In this document: one piece after another, positions 9,108 through 18,512 of the stretch
Numbering within the stretch: position 1 is the stretch's first letter
How the letters are laid out: the number at the start of each line of letters is the position of its first letter
Assembly: GCF_015207505.1 (NCBI RefSeq)
Contig: NZ_JADEWT010000017.1
Location: forward strand, 1-64,000
Reading direction: 5' to 3'
Length of the DNA stretch: 64,000 nt
Origin: Tychonema sp. LEGE 06208
Lineage (GTDB): Bacteria > Cyanobacteriota > Cyanobacteriia > Cyanobacteriales > Microcoleaceae
Translations under genes and position numbers: made by a program
Notes under the pieces: model-generated
Seen by the model: the letters and a program-made list of their open reading frames with translations, nothing else
The model's database searches: none
Told to the model about the DNA's origin: nothing

Positions 9108-10544
9108 CTACAATAAACCTGCATTTTCGTAGAAAAGCCGGATGATATTGATGATTTTTTCTCCGTATAATGGGTCAGAATTCCAGCGACCGGCAAGTTC
9201 GTTGACTGTGGGGGCGACACCGCGCTTGACAAAGCGAAAACGCACGTTTTCTTTGACTAAAGGTTGGTCGATAGGTTCGATGCTACCGTAAGCTTTTAGG
9301 TGCTGAATTTGCGCTCTAATTCCTGTCCTGACATCGGGAAATGAGAGGCCGGAATTTGTGGGGCTGATGACTCCCATGTCGGCAAAGTTAAATTGTTCTG
9401 CTTTTACTGCAATGCCAAATTTGAGATAGTTTGTTTCTAAACACATTTGGCCAAAAGCTACGTCGTGGTTAACTCCTTCTGCGGCTGCTTCTTGCACGTA
9501 AATTTGAGGTAAATTCGGAAAGTTTACTGGGGCTTTGCTGTTATTTTTGGTGAGAAATGCTGTCATTTGTTGGGCGGTAGTTAGACCCCGACCCATGATT
9601 TTTGCTACGCCTGAGAGGATATCGCGGCGCGATCGCAGTAATACTGATGTTGTAGACTGATCCCATGTTACGGAAATATCGCGATCGCGCAAATCGATCG
9701 CCCGCACGAAAACTACTCCATTGTACGTTACCCGGCGATCGACTGCCTCTGGTTCGACGTTGAGAAGGTCTAGAACTTCGGAAGGGACAAAGGAATTTCC
9801 GTTCACCAAAATGCCTTTATCTTCGTGCGGCCCACCGTTAATTTGGATATTAATTAAGGGATAAACTATAGGTGTCGGCGCGGGCGTTGGTGCGGGTGTC
9901 GGGGCGGGCGTTGGTGCGGGTGTCGGCGCTGGTGTCGGCCCTGGTGTCGGTGCGGGTGTCGGTGTTGGCAAGGGTTTCAAATTCGTATTTTTCAACCAAG
10001 CTTCCAGCCCATCAGCGAGTCCGAGGGCGACATCGCGGCGACGAGTTTGAATAATTCGCAAGTCATCGGGGCTGGTCAAAAAACCGAGTTCAATCAGTAG
10101 GGAAGGAATGTTGACGCGCCGACAAAATCCGAGGCTACCAACACCAGCTTCAGTATCTGCTTTTGCGCCGCGGCTTGGTATTTCTCGGCACCTGCGTAAA
10201 TAGCCGTTTAAAATTAAATCCGCATCTGCTTTTCGCTTAGGGTTGCTGCCAATATAAAACGCAGTGGCACCGCGAACTTGGGGATTAGAAAAAGAGTCGC
10301 CGTGAATTTCTACCGCTACATCTCCCGCGAGGCTGCGGTTGTTTATCCAAGCGATAGTTTCTAGCAAACTCAGAGTATCGGGCACCGAAAAAGTTTCTAG
10401 GCCTCGCTGCCGCAATTCGGCTACTAATAAGTCGCGAGTTAGAATCATTTCCTGGGCTTCGGTGGTGCCAAGTGCGATCGCCCCCATATCCCGCAAGCTG
10501 CCTTCAAACCCGCCGTGTCCTGCTGAAACAAAGATAGAACCCAT
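9108..10544 (-). CDS. N-acetylmuramoyl-L-alanine amidase fused to glucosaminidase-like domain
   Basis: 478 residues. The N-terminal Amidase_3 domain (residues 1-190) shows the zinc ligands His10 (SAGHGG), Glu29 and His81 (EIHGDSF) and catalytic Glu152 in LLIELGF. A (PT/PA)n linker covers about 192-230. A small domain resembling copper-amine-oxidase N-terminal/stalk domains follows (about 230-310). The C-terminal part (about 320-478) looks like a mannosyl-glycoprotein endo-beta-N-acetylglucosaminidase/lysozyme-like domain (FGQMCLETNYLKFG). The protein would cut both the peptide stem and the glycan of peptidoglycan. No classical signal peptide is present; translation starts directly at MGSIFVSAGH, with GGTGGAG just upstream as ribosome binding site. 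Confidence 0.88.
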   Translation of the reverse strand: MGSIFVSAGHGGFEGSLRDMGAIALGTTEAQEMILTRDLLVAELRQRGLETFSVPDTLSLLETIAWINNRSLAGDVAVEIHGDSFSNPQVRGATAFYIGSNPKRKADADLILNGYLRRCREIPSRGAKADTEAGVGSLGFCRRVNIPSLLIELGFLTSPDDLRIIQTRRRDVALGLADGLEAWLKNTNLKPLPTPTPAPTPGPTPAPTPAPTPAPTPAPTPAPTPIVYPLINIQINGGPHEDKGILVNGNSFVPSEVLDLLNVEPEAVDRRVTYNGVVFVRAIDLRDRDISVTWDQSTTSVLLRSRRDILSGVAKIMGRGLTTAQQMTAFLTKNNSKAPVNFPNLPQIYVQEAAAEGVNHDVAFGQMCLETNYLKFGIAVKAEQFNFADMGVISPTNSGLSFPDVRTGIRAQIQHLKAYGSIEPIDQPLVKENVRFRFVKRGVAPTVNELAGRWNSDPLYGEKIINIIRLFYENAGLL

Positions 10545-10649
10545 TTTATAAAATTCTCCACCTTGCAGTTAATTTAGCATCTGCTTTTTAGTCTTGGGAT
10601 TTATTTTACCGCAAAGGCGTATATTTTATTATTGCATAGCAAATTTGTA

Positions 10650-10774
10650 GGGAGCATCTCACTTTTGCAGCCAAGCTAGAAATTGGAGGTAGGAGGCAGG
10701 AGACAGGAGACAGGAGGAAAGAGGAAGAAAGAAGGAGTCAAAAGAAGTCTTTTTACAAATATGAGATGCTCCCA
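10650..10774. mobile_element. 125-bp MITE-like element with 8-bp target duplication
   Basis: Perfect 12-bp terminal inverted repeats GGGAGCATCTCA (10650-10661) and TGAGATGCTCCC (10763-10774) are flanked on both sides by the same 8 bases, AATTTGTA (10642-10649 and 10775-10782). The interior is purine-rich (GGAGACAGGAGACAGG type) and has no ORF. Structure is that of a non-autonomous DNA transposon copy. Confidence 0.75.
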
Positions 10775-10846
10775 ATTTGTAGTTGCGCTCTAGGTGGGGG
10801 TTTTAACCCCTTGGCACAACTACAAATTTATTTATCCGGTGGCTAG

Positions 10847-11944
10847 TTACATCGTAACAGCGGGGCTAGTCGAAGGTTTTGGCGGCTTAATGTCCTGGGA
10901 AACTGCACGGGCGCGGAAGAGTTTAGCAAAGGCTTGCTCGCACATAGACAAATCCGCTTCTATCTCTGTAAAAATGTCAGTTGATACCGGATCTGTAAAC
11001 TGGGCCCGCAGGTTGTGGATATCGACAACACCAGTTTGCAAATCGCCCAGAATGGTTCGCAACAAAAACGTTTCATCAGTTCCTTGGAGCGAAGTTTTTA
11101 ATTTAGCGTATTTATCAGCAATTTGGGCGGGAATTGAGGGTTTTTCGCCGAAATCGTTCAGGCGCTTTTCCAGAGCGAGGATGTGGTGCTGTTTGTTTTG
11201 AACCATTTCTGCAAGGAACGATCGCAAATCGCTATCTCCGGTTTTCTCCGCATAATTTTGAAACGCTTCGCAAGCATAACGTTCCCCTGCGAGGGCGGTA
11301 TTCAAACCTTTAGCAATATCGCCTTGTGTGGAGCCTCCCCAAGCATTAGCTAATTTCCACCATTCTGCACTGCTGTCAGTTTCTTCGGGTAAACCTACTG
11401 CTTTACCGCCGTAACCGAGGCGAGCCAGAATTGCGGTGGTAAATAGTGCTAAATCTCCCGGTTGTCTGGAAGTAATTAAGTTGCCGTCAACTACTAAAGC
11501 TTCGTTGATGTAGTTAGCTCCGGCATTGATCATGTCTGTTTTTATTGCCAAGAAACCTGTGGCATTTTTGCCTTTTAGCAAGTCGGCTTCAATCAAAAGT
11601 TGCGGGCCGTGGCAAACAGCAGCTACAATTTTTCCTTGTTCAAATGCTTCTCGTACAAATTGCACTGTATTGGGGTTAGTCCGCATCTTATCGGGAGCCA
11701 TACCGCCGGGAATGACTACTGCATCGAATTCTCCTGCTACTGATTCAGTAGTAGTTCCGTCAGCTTGCTGGGAAACTTTACCATTTTTACCGGCATACTT
11801 TTCGTTAGTACGGGAACCGAGAACAACCACTTCAAATCCTGCTTGTTTTAAGGCGTTGTAAGGAACTAGAAATTCGGAATCTTCAACTCCATTTTCTATG
11901 AGTATGGCAACTCGTTTTGTGTGGGTGACGTTATCTGTTGTCAT
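10847..11944 (-). CDS. DJ-1/PfpI family protein fused to ferritin-like helical domain
   Basis: 365 residues from the ATG at 11944, which has GAGGAAA 7 bases upstream; a TTG two codons earlier is less likely. Residues 8-185 are a DJ-1/PfpI (class I glutamine-amidotransferase-like) domain with the nucleophile elbow AVCHGP (Cys111-His112) and the conserved Glu21. Residues about 190-345 form a four-helix ferritin-like segment (ERYACEAFQNYAEKTGD; EMVQNKQHHILALEKRL) of the DUF2383/PA2169 type. PfpI/DJ-1 proteins act as proteases, glyoxalases/deglycases or chaperones; a stress-protection role is likely but the reaction is not decided by sequence. Confidence 0.87.
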   Translation of the reverse strand: MTTDNVTHTKRVAILIENGVEDSEFLVPYNALKQAGFEVVVLGSRTNEKYAGKNGKVSQQADGTTTESVAGEFDAVVIPGGMAPDKMRTNPNTVQFVREAFEQGKIVAAVCHGPQLLIEADLLKGKNATGFLAIKTDMINAGANYINEALVVDGNLITSRQPGDLALFTTAILARLGYGGKAVGLPEETDSSAEWWKLANAWGGSTQGDIAKGLNTALAGERYACEAFQNYAEKTGDSDLRSFLAEMVQNKQHHILALEKRLNDFGEKPSIPAQIADKYAKLKTSLQGTDETFLLRTILGDLQTGVVDIHNLRAQFTDPVSTDIFTEIEADLSMCEQAFAKLFRARAVSQDIKPPKPSTSPAVTM

Positions 11945-12081
11945 AATCAATTTTCCTCAGACTATCTTTTTATCTAAACATAAGTCATTTATGATGTTTT
12001 TAGCGTCTTGCTAAAGTGATAATTTAGTGATTTTAAAAAGGTGCGAGCGTGAGCCTTGAGAGGTATTTTACAGTATTTTTC

Positions 12082-12240
12082 TCAATGCACGTAAGAGGCT
12101 CCGTTAATATCGATCGCAGTCCAGGTAGCGCGTGCAGCCAAACCCGACGCTAAAAACGCGATCGCATTGGCAACATCTTGAGGAGGAGCGATTTTGCCGA
12201 TCGGAATATCGCGCACGATTTCAGCTTCCCCATACTCCTG
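12082..12240 (-). pseudogene. C-terminal remnant of a short-chain dehydrogenase/reductase
   Basis: The minus strand reads EYGEAEIVRDIPIGKIAPP, then QDVANAIAFLAS, and ends NGASYVH plus TGA at 12082-12084. This is the normal C-terminal end of an SDR enzyme (the region after the active site, IPxGKIAxPxDVANAxAFLAS). Upstream the similarity stops near 12240 and no start, Rossmann glycine motif or YxxxK is present. The gene is a decayed 3' fragment. Confidence 0.6.
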
Positions 12241-12416
12241 CACAAGGCGAGAACACCACACACAATCTGTGAGTCTTTTTTGGGGCTAACAGACAAATCC
12301 AGATTATTGACAGAAAAGCTGAGTTGTGGCAATGGTTCCTGTTGAGATGGGGTCGAATTAGCGGACGAACTCAGTAATAACCCTGGATGGCACCCCAGGA
12401 GGGGGATCGCGGTCAT

Positions 12417-12540
12417 TCGATTTTAGATTTTAGATTTTAGATTTTGGATTGACCCCACGGATCGAGTCGGGGGCTTGAGGATTTTAGATTCCAGATGCTT
12501 TCGATTGATTCCACGGATCGAGACGGGGGCTTGTACCATC
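12417..12540. repeat. TTTTAGA heptamers and a duplicated 30-base unit
   Basis: ATTTTAG/GATTTTAG tandem units are followed by two copies of a unit containing CCACGGATCGAG(T/A)CGGGGGCTTG (about 12454-12477 and 12511-12534). The rest of the 11945-12724 gap holds only the SDR remnant and no other gene. Confidence 0.75.
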
Positions 12541-12724
12541 AAGAAATTCGCTTGTGATGGAGAGGAGGAATAAACGAACTAGAGGCTTCATGGGGAACAA
12601 AATTGGTCGAGTTTATTTGATGTTTGATAAGCTTTAATATGAATACTGTTGCTACAGTACCAGGCTAGTGAAATTCAAGCACTATCACTTGATTAACCAT
12701 CCAAAACTCGGAATTTGGTCAAAA

Positions 12725-13333
12725 ATGAAGTTGAAAAACGCCCTATTCTCTGCTGTCGTCACCTTTTCAACCCTGGCGATCGCCTCAGCAACCCAAGCTC
12801 AAACCGTTAATTCTCGCTGTGACATTTATCCCAGGGGGGAAGACCGCGCATCGAAAGTCGTCAATTGCACCTTCTCTCAGCGTCAAGGCTTTATCCGCAT
12901 TCAACGGGAAGATGGCATTACCTATGAACTCAAACCCAATGGTGAGAACGAATATCTGTATAAAAACCAGATGTCAGTTCTGAGAGAAAATGACGGCCCG
13001 GCGACCATCTTTCGTTTTAGCGACGAATCGGTTTACGTCTATCAGAACGAACGCGCTCCCTCTTCCGCGTCTACTACCAACAAAGGTAATACCCCCGAAA
13101 ACCTCTATAGTACCGTGCCTCCCAAATTAAAAGACCTCGTGGGAGCTAAAGCGGGGCAAGCAGAGGGAGAATTGCAACGACGGGGCTACACCTACCGCAC
13201 AACCCAAACCTTTGACGGCGGCAAAAGTGCCTATTATGTAGAAAACCGGACGGGGTATTGTGTGGAAGTGGGAACTGTTGACGGACGCTTCAGTAGCATT
13301 GTTTACAACTCCAGCGATCGGTGCAATAAGTAA
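12725..13333 (+). CDS. secreted protein of unknown function
   Basis: The ATG at 12725 is preferred because it begins a clean signal peptide (MKLKNALFSAVVTFSTLAIA, cleavage after ATQA) of a 202-residue protein; a GTG at 12668 would place 19 extra residues in front of it. The mature part is mostly beta-strand-like: CDIYPRGEDRASKVVNCTF, QGFIRIQREDGITYEL, FRFSDESVYVYQN, then a C-terminal half with a DUF1496-like feel (GQAEGELQRRGYTYRT; YYVENRTGYCVEV) whose two cysteines may form a disulfide. No family assigned with confidence. Probably periplasmic. Confidence 0.75.
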   Translation: MKLKNALFSAVVTFSTLAIASATQAQTVNSRCDIYPRGEDRASKVVNCTFSQRQGFIRIQREDGITYELKPNGENEYLYKNQMSVLRENDGPATIFRFSDESVYVYQNERAPSSASTTNKGNTPENLYSTVPPKLKDLVGAKAGQAEGELQRRGYTYRTTQTFDGGKSAYYVENRTGYCVEVGTVDGRFSSIVYNSSDRCNK

Positions 13334-13382
13334 CAAATAACGTGTCAAATAATTAATAGCAGTTCCCAAAAAGAATGCTATA

Positions 13383-13553
13383 TACAGCATATTCCAGGTT
13401 CGTTAAGTACAGTACCAGCTATTATTGTGCGGTACGTGTTATGTAGGGTGCGTCGCTGTTCTATGGTTCAATGGAACTTGCAGATTGACCGGTGGCGACG
13501 CACCTTACTGACAACAAGATTGTGTGTACCGCATATAAATGCAATATGCTGTA
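13383..13553. mobile_element. 171-bp foldback (MITE-like) element
   Basis: Perfect 11-bp terminal inverted repeats TACAGCATATT (13383-13393) and AATATGCTGTA (13543-13553). Inside, GCGGTAC pairs with GTACCGC and (A/T)GGGTGCGTCGC pairs with GCGACGCACCTTA, giving a long interrupted hairpin. Ends in TA suggest a TA-target element of the IS630/Tc1 kind (inference). No ORF. It fills most of the gap between two convergent genes. Confidence 0.65.
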
Positions 13554-13578
13554 GCTTTTTTGTCCTTAAACTCGATCG

Positions 13579-16500
13579 CTAAAGTGGATTCGGCAGCAGA
13601 GGTCGAATTAACTCCATAATTTGGTCACAATTAAAGTTATAAACACAATTAGTTAGTGCCTTGGACAAACTTGCTTTAGATTCGGGAATTTCTACGATTA
13701 ATTCGTTCAGAACTTCGGTATCGAGATAGTAAGCGGCTTGATACATTTGTTCTAACCACTCAGGGGGCATCACGGATAGATCTTCTACAGACAGCTTTTC
13801 AACCAATGGTTTTTTTAGAGTTTGTCCTAGGACTTCGTAGATATATTGCACTCCCAAATATTTAGCGAGTTTGTCAAAAAGTTCTCTCTGCTGAAATGGC
13901 TTGCTCATAAAGTCGTTACAGCCAGACATGAGAACGTTCTCTCGCTCATCTTCAAAAACACTGGCAGTTAAAGCAATAATGACAGTTTCTGGGTTGTTAG
14001 GGCGTTCTCTAATGAGTTTGGTAGCTGTGTAGCCATCCATGATTGGCATTCGCAGATCCATGAAAATCAGGTGCGGCAACCAACTCTCCCACAGTGAGAT
14101 TGCCTCAACTCCCTGTGTTGCTTCTCTCACCTCAAACCCAATTGAGGTCAGGATCTCGACTAATAAGCGGCGATTTTCTTCTAAATCTTCAACAACAAGA
14201 ATGCGGTAAGTCGGTTGTCCGGGAGCTAAACCAATTACTCTTTGATTGAGCGGTGCTGGGGGTAAGGATTCTGCTTGAGGTAACTGTACGCGAATCTCAA
14301 AGGAAAAAGTGCTACCTCGGTTCAAAGTGCTTTTAACGCCAATTTGACCGCCCATGAGTTGGACGAGTTTTTGACTAATCGCTAAACCAAGCCCAGTGCC
14401 TTGACTTAAATTATTCCCAGCTTCGGCTTGCACAAATACCTTAAATAATTTATCGATTTCTGTTGGCGAAATTCCCACACCTGTATCCTCGACTTCAAAA
14501 CATAGGTGACAGGATGTTTGGTCTCTTTGTGCTGCTCTTACTCGTAGGGTGATGCTTCCTTGCTTCGTAAACTTAATCGCATTACCGAGCAGATTGACCA
14601 AGACTTGATAGAGTTTTTTCTCGTCGGTATGCACAAATTTAGGAAGTTCGGGCTCTCGCTCGACAATTAGCTCTAATTCTTTGGGTTGGACTTTAATTTG
14701 CAGCATTTCTTCAATAGAAGTCAGTAAACTTGTCAAGTCAAAGTCAGAAGGATTGAGCGTCATCCGTCCGCTCTCAATTTTGGATAAATCTAAAATATCG
14801 TTAATCAAGTCCAACAAATGTCTACCGCTACGATTGACAATCTGTAAGCGTTCTTGGAAAGAAGGAGTCAGAGCGCTTTCATCGCTCATCAATTGCGTGA
14901 ATCCCAAAATCGAGTTGAGGGGGGTGCGGAGTTCGTGGCTCATATTGGCGAGAAAGATACTCTTGGCTTGGTTTGCTGCTTCTGCTGCTTCTTTTGCCTG
15001 CCGAAGTTCCACCTCAGCTTGTTTGCGTTCTGTAATGTCAATCAAATATCCCAAGATTTCAATTGGTTTGCCCGCACGATCGCGAATTAGCTTTAGTTGC
15101 TCGAGTACCCAGCGATAATTCCCATCTGCGTGCAGAAGACGGAATTCCTGAAAATAAAAATCATCTGTGAACAGGTTAGTTATTCCATTAAGCACTCGAT
15201 CTACTTCATCGGGATGCAGATGATTCATCCAAAATCCAGACTCTTCTAAAAATGCTTTAGTTTCGTAGCCCATTACGTCTTTGATGTTTTCGCTGATGAA
15301 GGTTGCGCCATAGTCGCCATCAGCTTTACTGCTAAAAATGACGACGGGACTGTAGTTCAGGAGAAAGTTAAGGCGATTTGTGGTGGATTGTAAGGCTTGC
15401 TGAGCAAGTTTTAGCTGCGATACATCCTCCTGAACGGCAACAAATACAGTTCCGTATTCAGGATGCTCGAACCTAGAGGTATGAACTCTGCACCAAAAGA
15501 GTGTGCCATCTTTTTTTTTGTTGTAGACTTCATATTTGGCTTCCCCGTCCCGATCGAGTTGAGTCACAACATCTTCAACGGTTTCGTCGGGTGTAACCTG
15601 TGTATCGACATAATTTATTACACCAACGGGTTGACCTGCGAGTTCGCCCTCTAGGTAGCCAAACATCGCCTCAAATTTAGGATTAGTGTAGACGATCGTC
15701 AAGTCTGAGGCTTTGACTAAACACACTCCCCCTGCCATATTATTCATAATAATGCTTTGCAGTTCGAGTGTCTTTTGAACTTCTTTTCGAGCCGTAATGT
15801 CTTGGATTTGAGAAATAAAATGCAGTGGATTTCCCCGCTCATCTTGTACCAGTGAGGCATTGAGAACAATCCAAACAATATGTCCTTGCTTGTGGAAATA
15901 CCGTTTTTCAATTTGGTAGGTAGAAATCTCGCCTGCTAATAGCTGATGGACATAACTAAGATCTGCTTCTAAATCGTCAGGATGGGTAATGTTTTGAAAG
16001 GTTAACGCTAATAACTCTTCTGGGGAGTAGCCAATAATCTGACATAACGCAGAATTGACATTAATCCAATGCCCATCAAGGGAAACAATCGCCATCCCGA
16101 TCGAGGCATCTTCAAAGGCATGGCGAAATTGCTCTTCACTGTTTCGTAAAGCGATCTCAATTTGTTGGCGATCGTTGTCAGCGCGCTTGCGATCGCTGAT
16201 GTCGCGTTTAATTACAGAAGCCGCAACAATTCTGCCTGTTGTGTCCTTCAGCGGTGATAGGGTAGAAGAGATGTGGATAAGTTGTCCATCTTTGCGTACA
16301 CGCACAGTTTCATAGTTTTCAATCTTTTCTCCTTGTCGAATCGTTTCGAGGATGTGCTGTTCTTCGTAAATAAGATTGGGTGGAACTAGAATGGCGATCG
16401 ATTGTCCTATAATTTCTTCAGCCTTATAGCCAAAGATTTTTTCTGCTGCATGGTTCCAGCTTAAAATGATGCCATCTAAGGACTTGCTAATAATTGCCTC

Positions 16501-18267
16501 ACCAGAGTATTCCACAATCGCTGCCAAGCATGCCAGTGATGCTTCTGCTTGCTTGCGGAGGGTAATATCGTTTCCAATGCCGAGAAACCCTGTGATATTC
16601 CCTTCTGGGTCATATAAGGCCGTCACCGAGATCAGTAACGGAAAGCGACTACCATCTTTGCGGATGTACGACCATTCGTACTCGTCGGGCTCTCCAAAAC
16701 GTGCCTTGGCAACAAAAACCTCAAATCCCGGTTCGATCGAGATTCCCATTTGGACAGATAGCTCTTGGGCGCGATGCACGACTTCCTGTGGATCGTGAAT
16801 GATGGCAGGTGTTATTTTCCCCACAACTTCTTCGGCACTATATCCCAACCATCGCTCGGCAGCTTTGTTAAAGGTAAGAATTGTGCCATCTACGGCGGTG
16901 GAAATGATGCTGTAGTTGGCACTATCTAAAATAGCTTTTTGCAGCGTCGTTGTTTGAAGTAATTCTTGCTCACGCTGTTTGCGATCGCTAATATCGCGAA
17001 GAATAACCGTAAATACCGTTTCGTCTGCTATTTCCAGCTTAGAAATTGAGGCTTCAGCCGGAAACTGCGTACCATCTTGACGGCGACCCAAAATCTCACC
17101 TCGTTCTCCCATGCTTCGCGCTGCACCAGAACATTTAGCAAACTGTTGGACATGGTGCTGGTGAGCAGTCCTAAATTGCTCTGGCAGCAGTAAGCTGAGG
17201 GGTTGCCCTAAAACTTCCTCTGTTTTATAGCCGAAAATCTTTTCTGCCCCTTGGTTGAATAGGGTAATGCGTTGAGTGCGATCGACTGAAATGATTGCAT
17301 CATTGGCGATTTCTAGGATTCCAGCAAAACGAGCCTGCGATTTTCGTACAGATTCTGTCCGTTCAGTCACAAGATTTTCTAAACTTTCATTAAGTTTTTG
17401 AAGCTCTACTTGGGTTTGTTGGCGATTGAAATCTATCTGGTTAAGAAATCGAGCCGTCCCCCAAATGAGAATTGAGAACGTGAGAACCATGATGATTGAC
17501 CGCAAGGCATAGCCAAATTCAGCGTTATACCAGCCTAGTTTTTGCCCCTGAAGAGAGAACCAGTTCATTGCCACTGGAAAGAGCGTCGCCCAAGGCAGGA
17601 ACCACCGCAACATGACTCCGCCGACTAGCGAACTGGTGACTTCTTGCATTAACCCTTCCTTGGGGCGGAGCCATAAAATTCCTCCATAGAGGATGAAAAA
17701 AGTCAGAATCGTGTTTAGGGCTTGAGTTGTTGTAACTACGATTAGTTGGGTGAAAATATTGACCTCAAAGATGTGTCCAAAGAAAGCTAGCAGAGAAATT
17801 AAAGCCGCAACAATACTGCAAATCTGTGCCAACCAAATGCCCCATTGGAGATTTTGCCCTAGCAGTAATAGTGCTAATCCCATCAGCACAAAATTCAAGG
17901 CAGTATTCACTCCCATTCGCCCCGGATAAGGAGTCGCTGAAGACACGACATCCCGGAAAAGCAACTCATCAATGCCCAGATGCCAACCAAAGAGATACTC
18001 GCTCAGCGTCAGCATACCGATGATGATGATGAATCCTGCCGTCCCTTGAGCGACTCGATAGTGCAGTCGGGTTAGTCTTTGGTACTGCAACAATCTCAAA
18101 GACACTCCAGCCAGCAAAAAGCAAACTGCCGTGTTTGCTTTCATAGTCGAAGTCATACCAGGAAAACCACTTTTGAGTAGGGAGATGTCAAATTGCCAAC
18201 CCAACAGCACGAGACATCCGATCGCAATGACGAATAGGCTTGCCATGTGAGAAATGCGCTTGTTCAT
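13579..18267 (-). CDS. membrane multi-PAS hybrid histidine kinase
   Basis: 1562 residues. About eight membrane segments (residues 1-280) precede six PAS/PAC units (about 310-1080), each with the usual GY(s/k)xEExxG and DIT(E/D)RK(Q/E) signatures. A HisKA domain follows with phospho-acceptor His1111 in [15 protein letters not shown], then an HATPase_c domain (N-box LLGNAIKFT, G-box VEDTGVGI, GTGLGLAIS) and a receiver domain with Asp1404 in HLIFMDLRMP. The last ~110 residues are a helical tail commonly found on cyanobacterial hybrid kinases and may act in phosphotransfer or dimer contacts. The signal is unknown; with six PAS units it may combine several inputs. The divergent neighbour is a REC-GGDEF-EAL protein, a plausible partner. 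Confidence 0.93.
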   Translation of the reverse strand: MNKRISHMASLFVIAIGCLVLLGWQFDISLLKSGFPGMTSTMKANTAVCFLLAGVSLRLLQYQRLTRLHYRVAQGTAGFIIIIGMLTLSEYLFGWHLGIDELLFRDVVSSATPYPGRMGVNTALNFVLMGLALLLLGQNLQWGIWLAQICSIVAALISLLAFFGHIFEVNIFTQLIVVTTTQALNTILTFFILYGGILWLRPKEGLMQEVTSSLVGGVMLRWFLPWATLFPVAMNWFSLQGQKLGWYNAEFGYALRSIIMVLTFSILIWGTARFLNQIDFNRQQTQVELQKLNESLENLVTERTESVRKSQARFAGILEIANDAIISVDRTQRITLFNQGAEKIFGYKTEEVLGQPLSLLLPEQFRTAHQHHVQQFAKCSGAARSMGERGEILGRRQDGTQFPAEASISKLEIADETVFTVILRDISDRKQREQELLQTTTLQKAILDSANYSIISTAVDGTILTFNKAAERWLGYSAEEVVGKITPAIIHDPQEVVHRAQELSVQMGISIEPGFEVFVAKARFGEPDEYEWSYIRKDGSRFPLLISVTALYDPEGNITGFLGIGNDITLRKQAEASLACLAAIVEYSGEAIISKSLDGIILSWNHAAEKIFGYKAEEIIGQSIAILVPPNLIYEEQHILETIRQGEKIENYETVRVRKDGQLIHISSTLSPLKDTTGRIVAASVIKRDISDRKRADNDRQQIEIALRNSEEQFRHAFEDASIGMAIVSLDGHWINVNSALCQIIGYSPEELLALTFQNITHPDDLEADLSYVHQLLAGEISTYQIEKRYFHKQGHIVWIVLNASLVQDERGNPLHFISQIQDITARKEVQKTLELQSIIMNNMAGGVCLVKASDLTIVYTNPKFEAMFGYLEGELAGQPVGVINYVDTQVTPDETVEDVVTQLDRDGEAKYEVYNKKKDGTLFWCRVHTSRFEHPEYGTVFVAVQEDVSQLKLAQQALQSTTNRLNFLLNYSPVVIFSSKADGDYGATFISENIKDVMGYETKAFLEESGFWMNHLHPDEVDRVLNGITNLFTDDFYFQEFRLLHADGNYRWVLEQLKLIRDRAGKPIEILGYLIDITERKQAEVELRQAKEAAEAANQAKSIFLANMSHELRTPLNSILGFTQLMSDESALTPSFQERLQIVNRSGRHLLDLINDILDLSKIESGRMTLNPSDFDLTSLLTSIEEMLQIKVQPKELELIVEREPELPKFVHTDEKKLYQVLVNLLGNAIKFTKQGSITLRVRAAQRDQTSCHLCFEVEDTGVGISPTEIDKLFKVFVQAEAGNNLSQGTGLGLAISQKLVQLMGGQIGVKSTLNRGSTFSFEIRVQLPQAESLPPAPLNQRVIGLAPGQPTYRILVVEDLEENRRLLVEILTSIGFEVREATQGVEAISLWESWLPHLIFMDLRMPIMDGYTATKLIRERPNNPETVIIALTASVFEDERENVLMSGCNDFMSKPFQQRELFDKLAKYLGVQYIYEVLGQTLKKPLVEKLSVEDLSVMPPEWLEQMYQAAYYLDTEVLNELIVEIPESKASLSKALTNCVYNFNCDQIMELIRPLLPNPL

Positions 18268-18512
18268 AAATCGGCTGCTTAGGTTGAAACAATGTTCTTA
18301 TGATGTTAGGCAAAGCGAAGAAGGGCAACCACGGGGGGACTGCCCCTACCTGAACAATGGAGATTTTGTATGGTTGCGCCCTCTTGCCAGCCCCATATCT
18401 CCGGGATCGCAGGACTTCTTTGTGGGTAAAGTGACTTTTTTAACCGAATAATTAAACTATACTATTTGTGCATAGGCTTATATTCCTCTAGCAGGAAACT
18501 AGGGAAATTAGT

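Noticed and set aside
12150-12416. 88-codon minus-strand frame
   Set aside because: Lies in a different frame from the SDR remnant and shows no domain.
18431-18463. GTGACT and TATACT as a promoter for the GGDEF-EAL gene
   Set aside because: Spacing of 21 bases is too long and the -35 match is poor.
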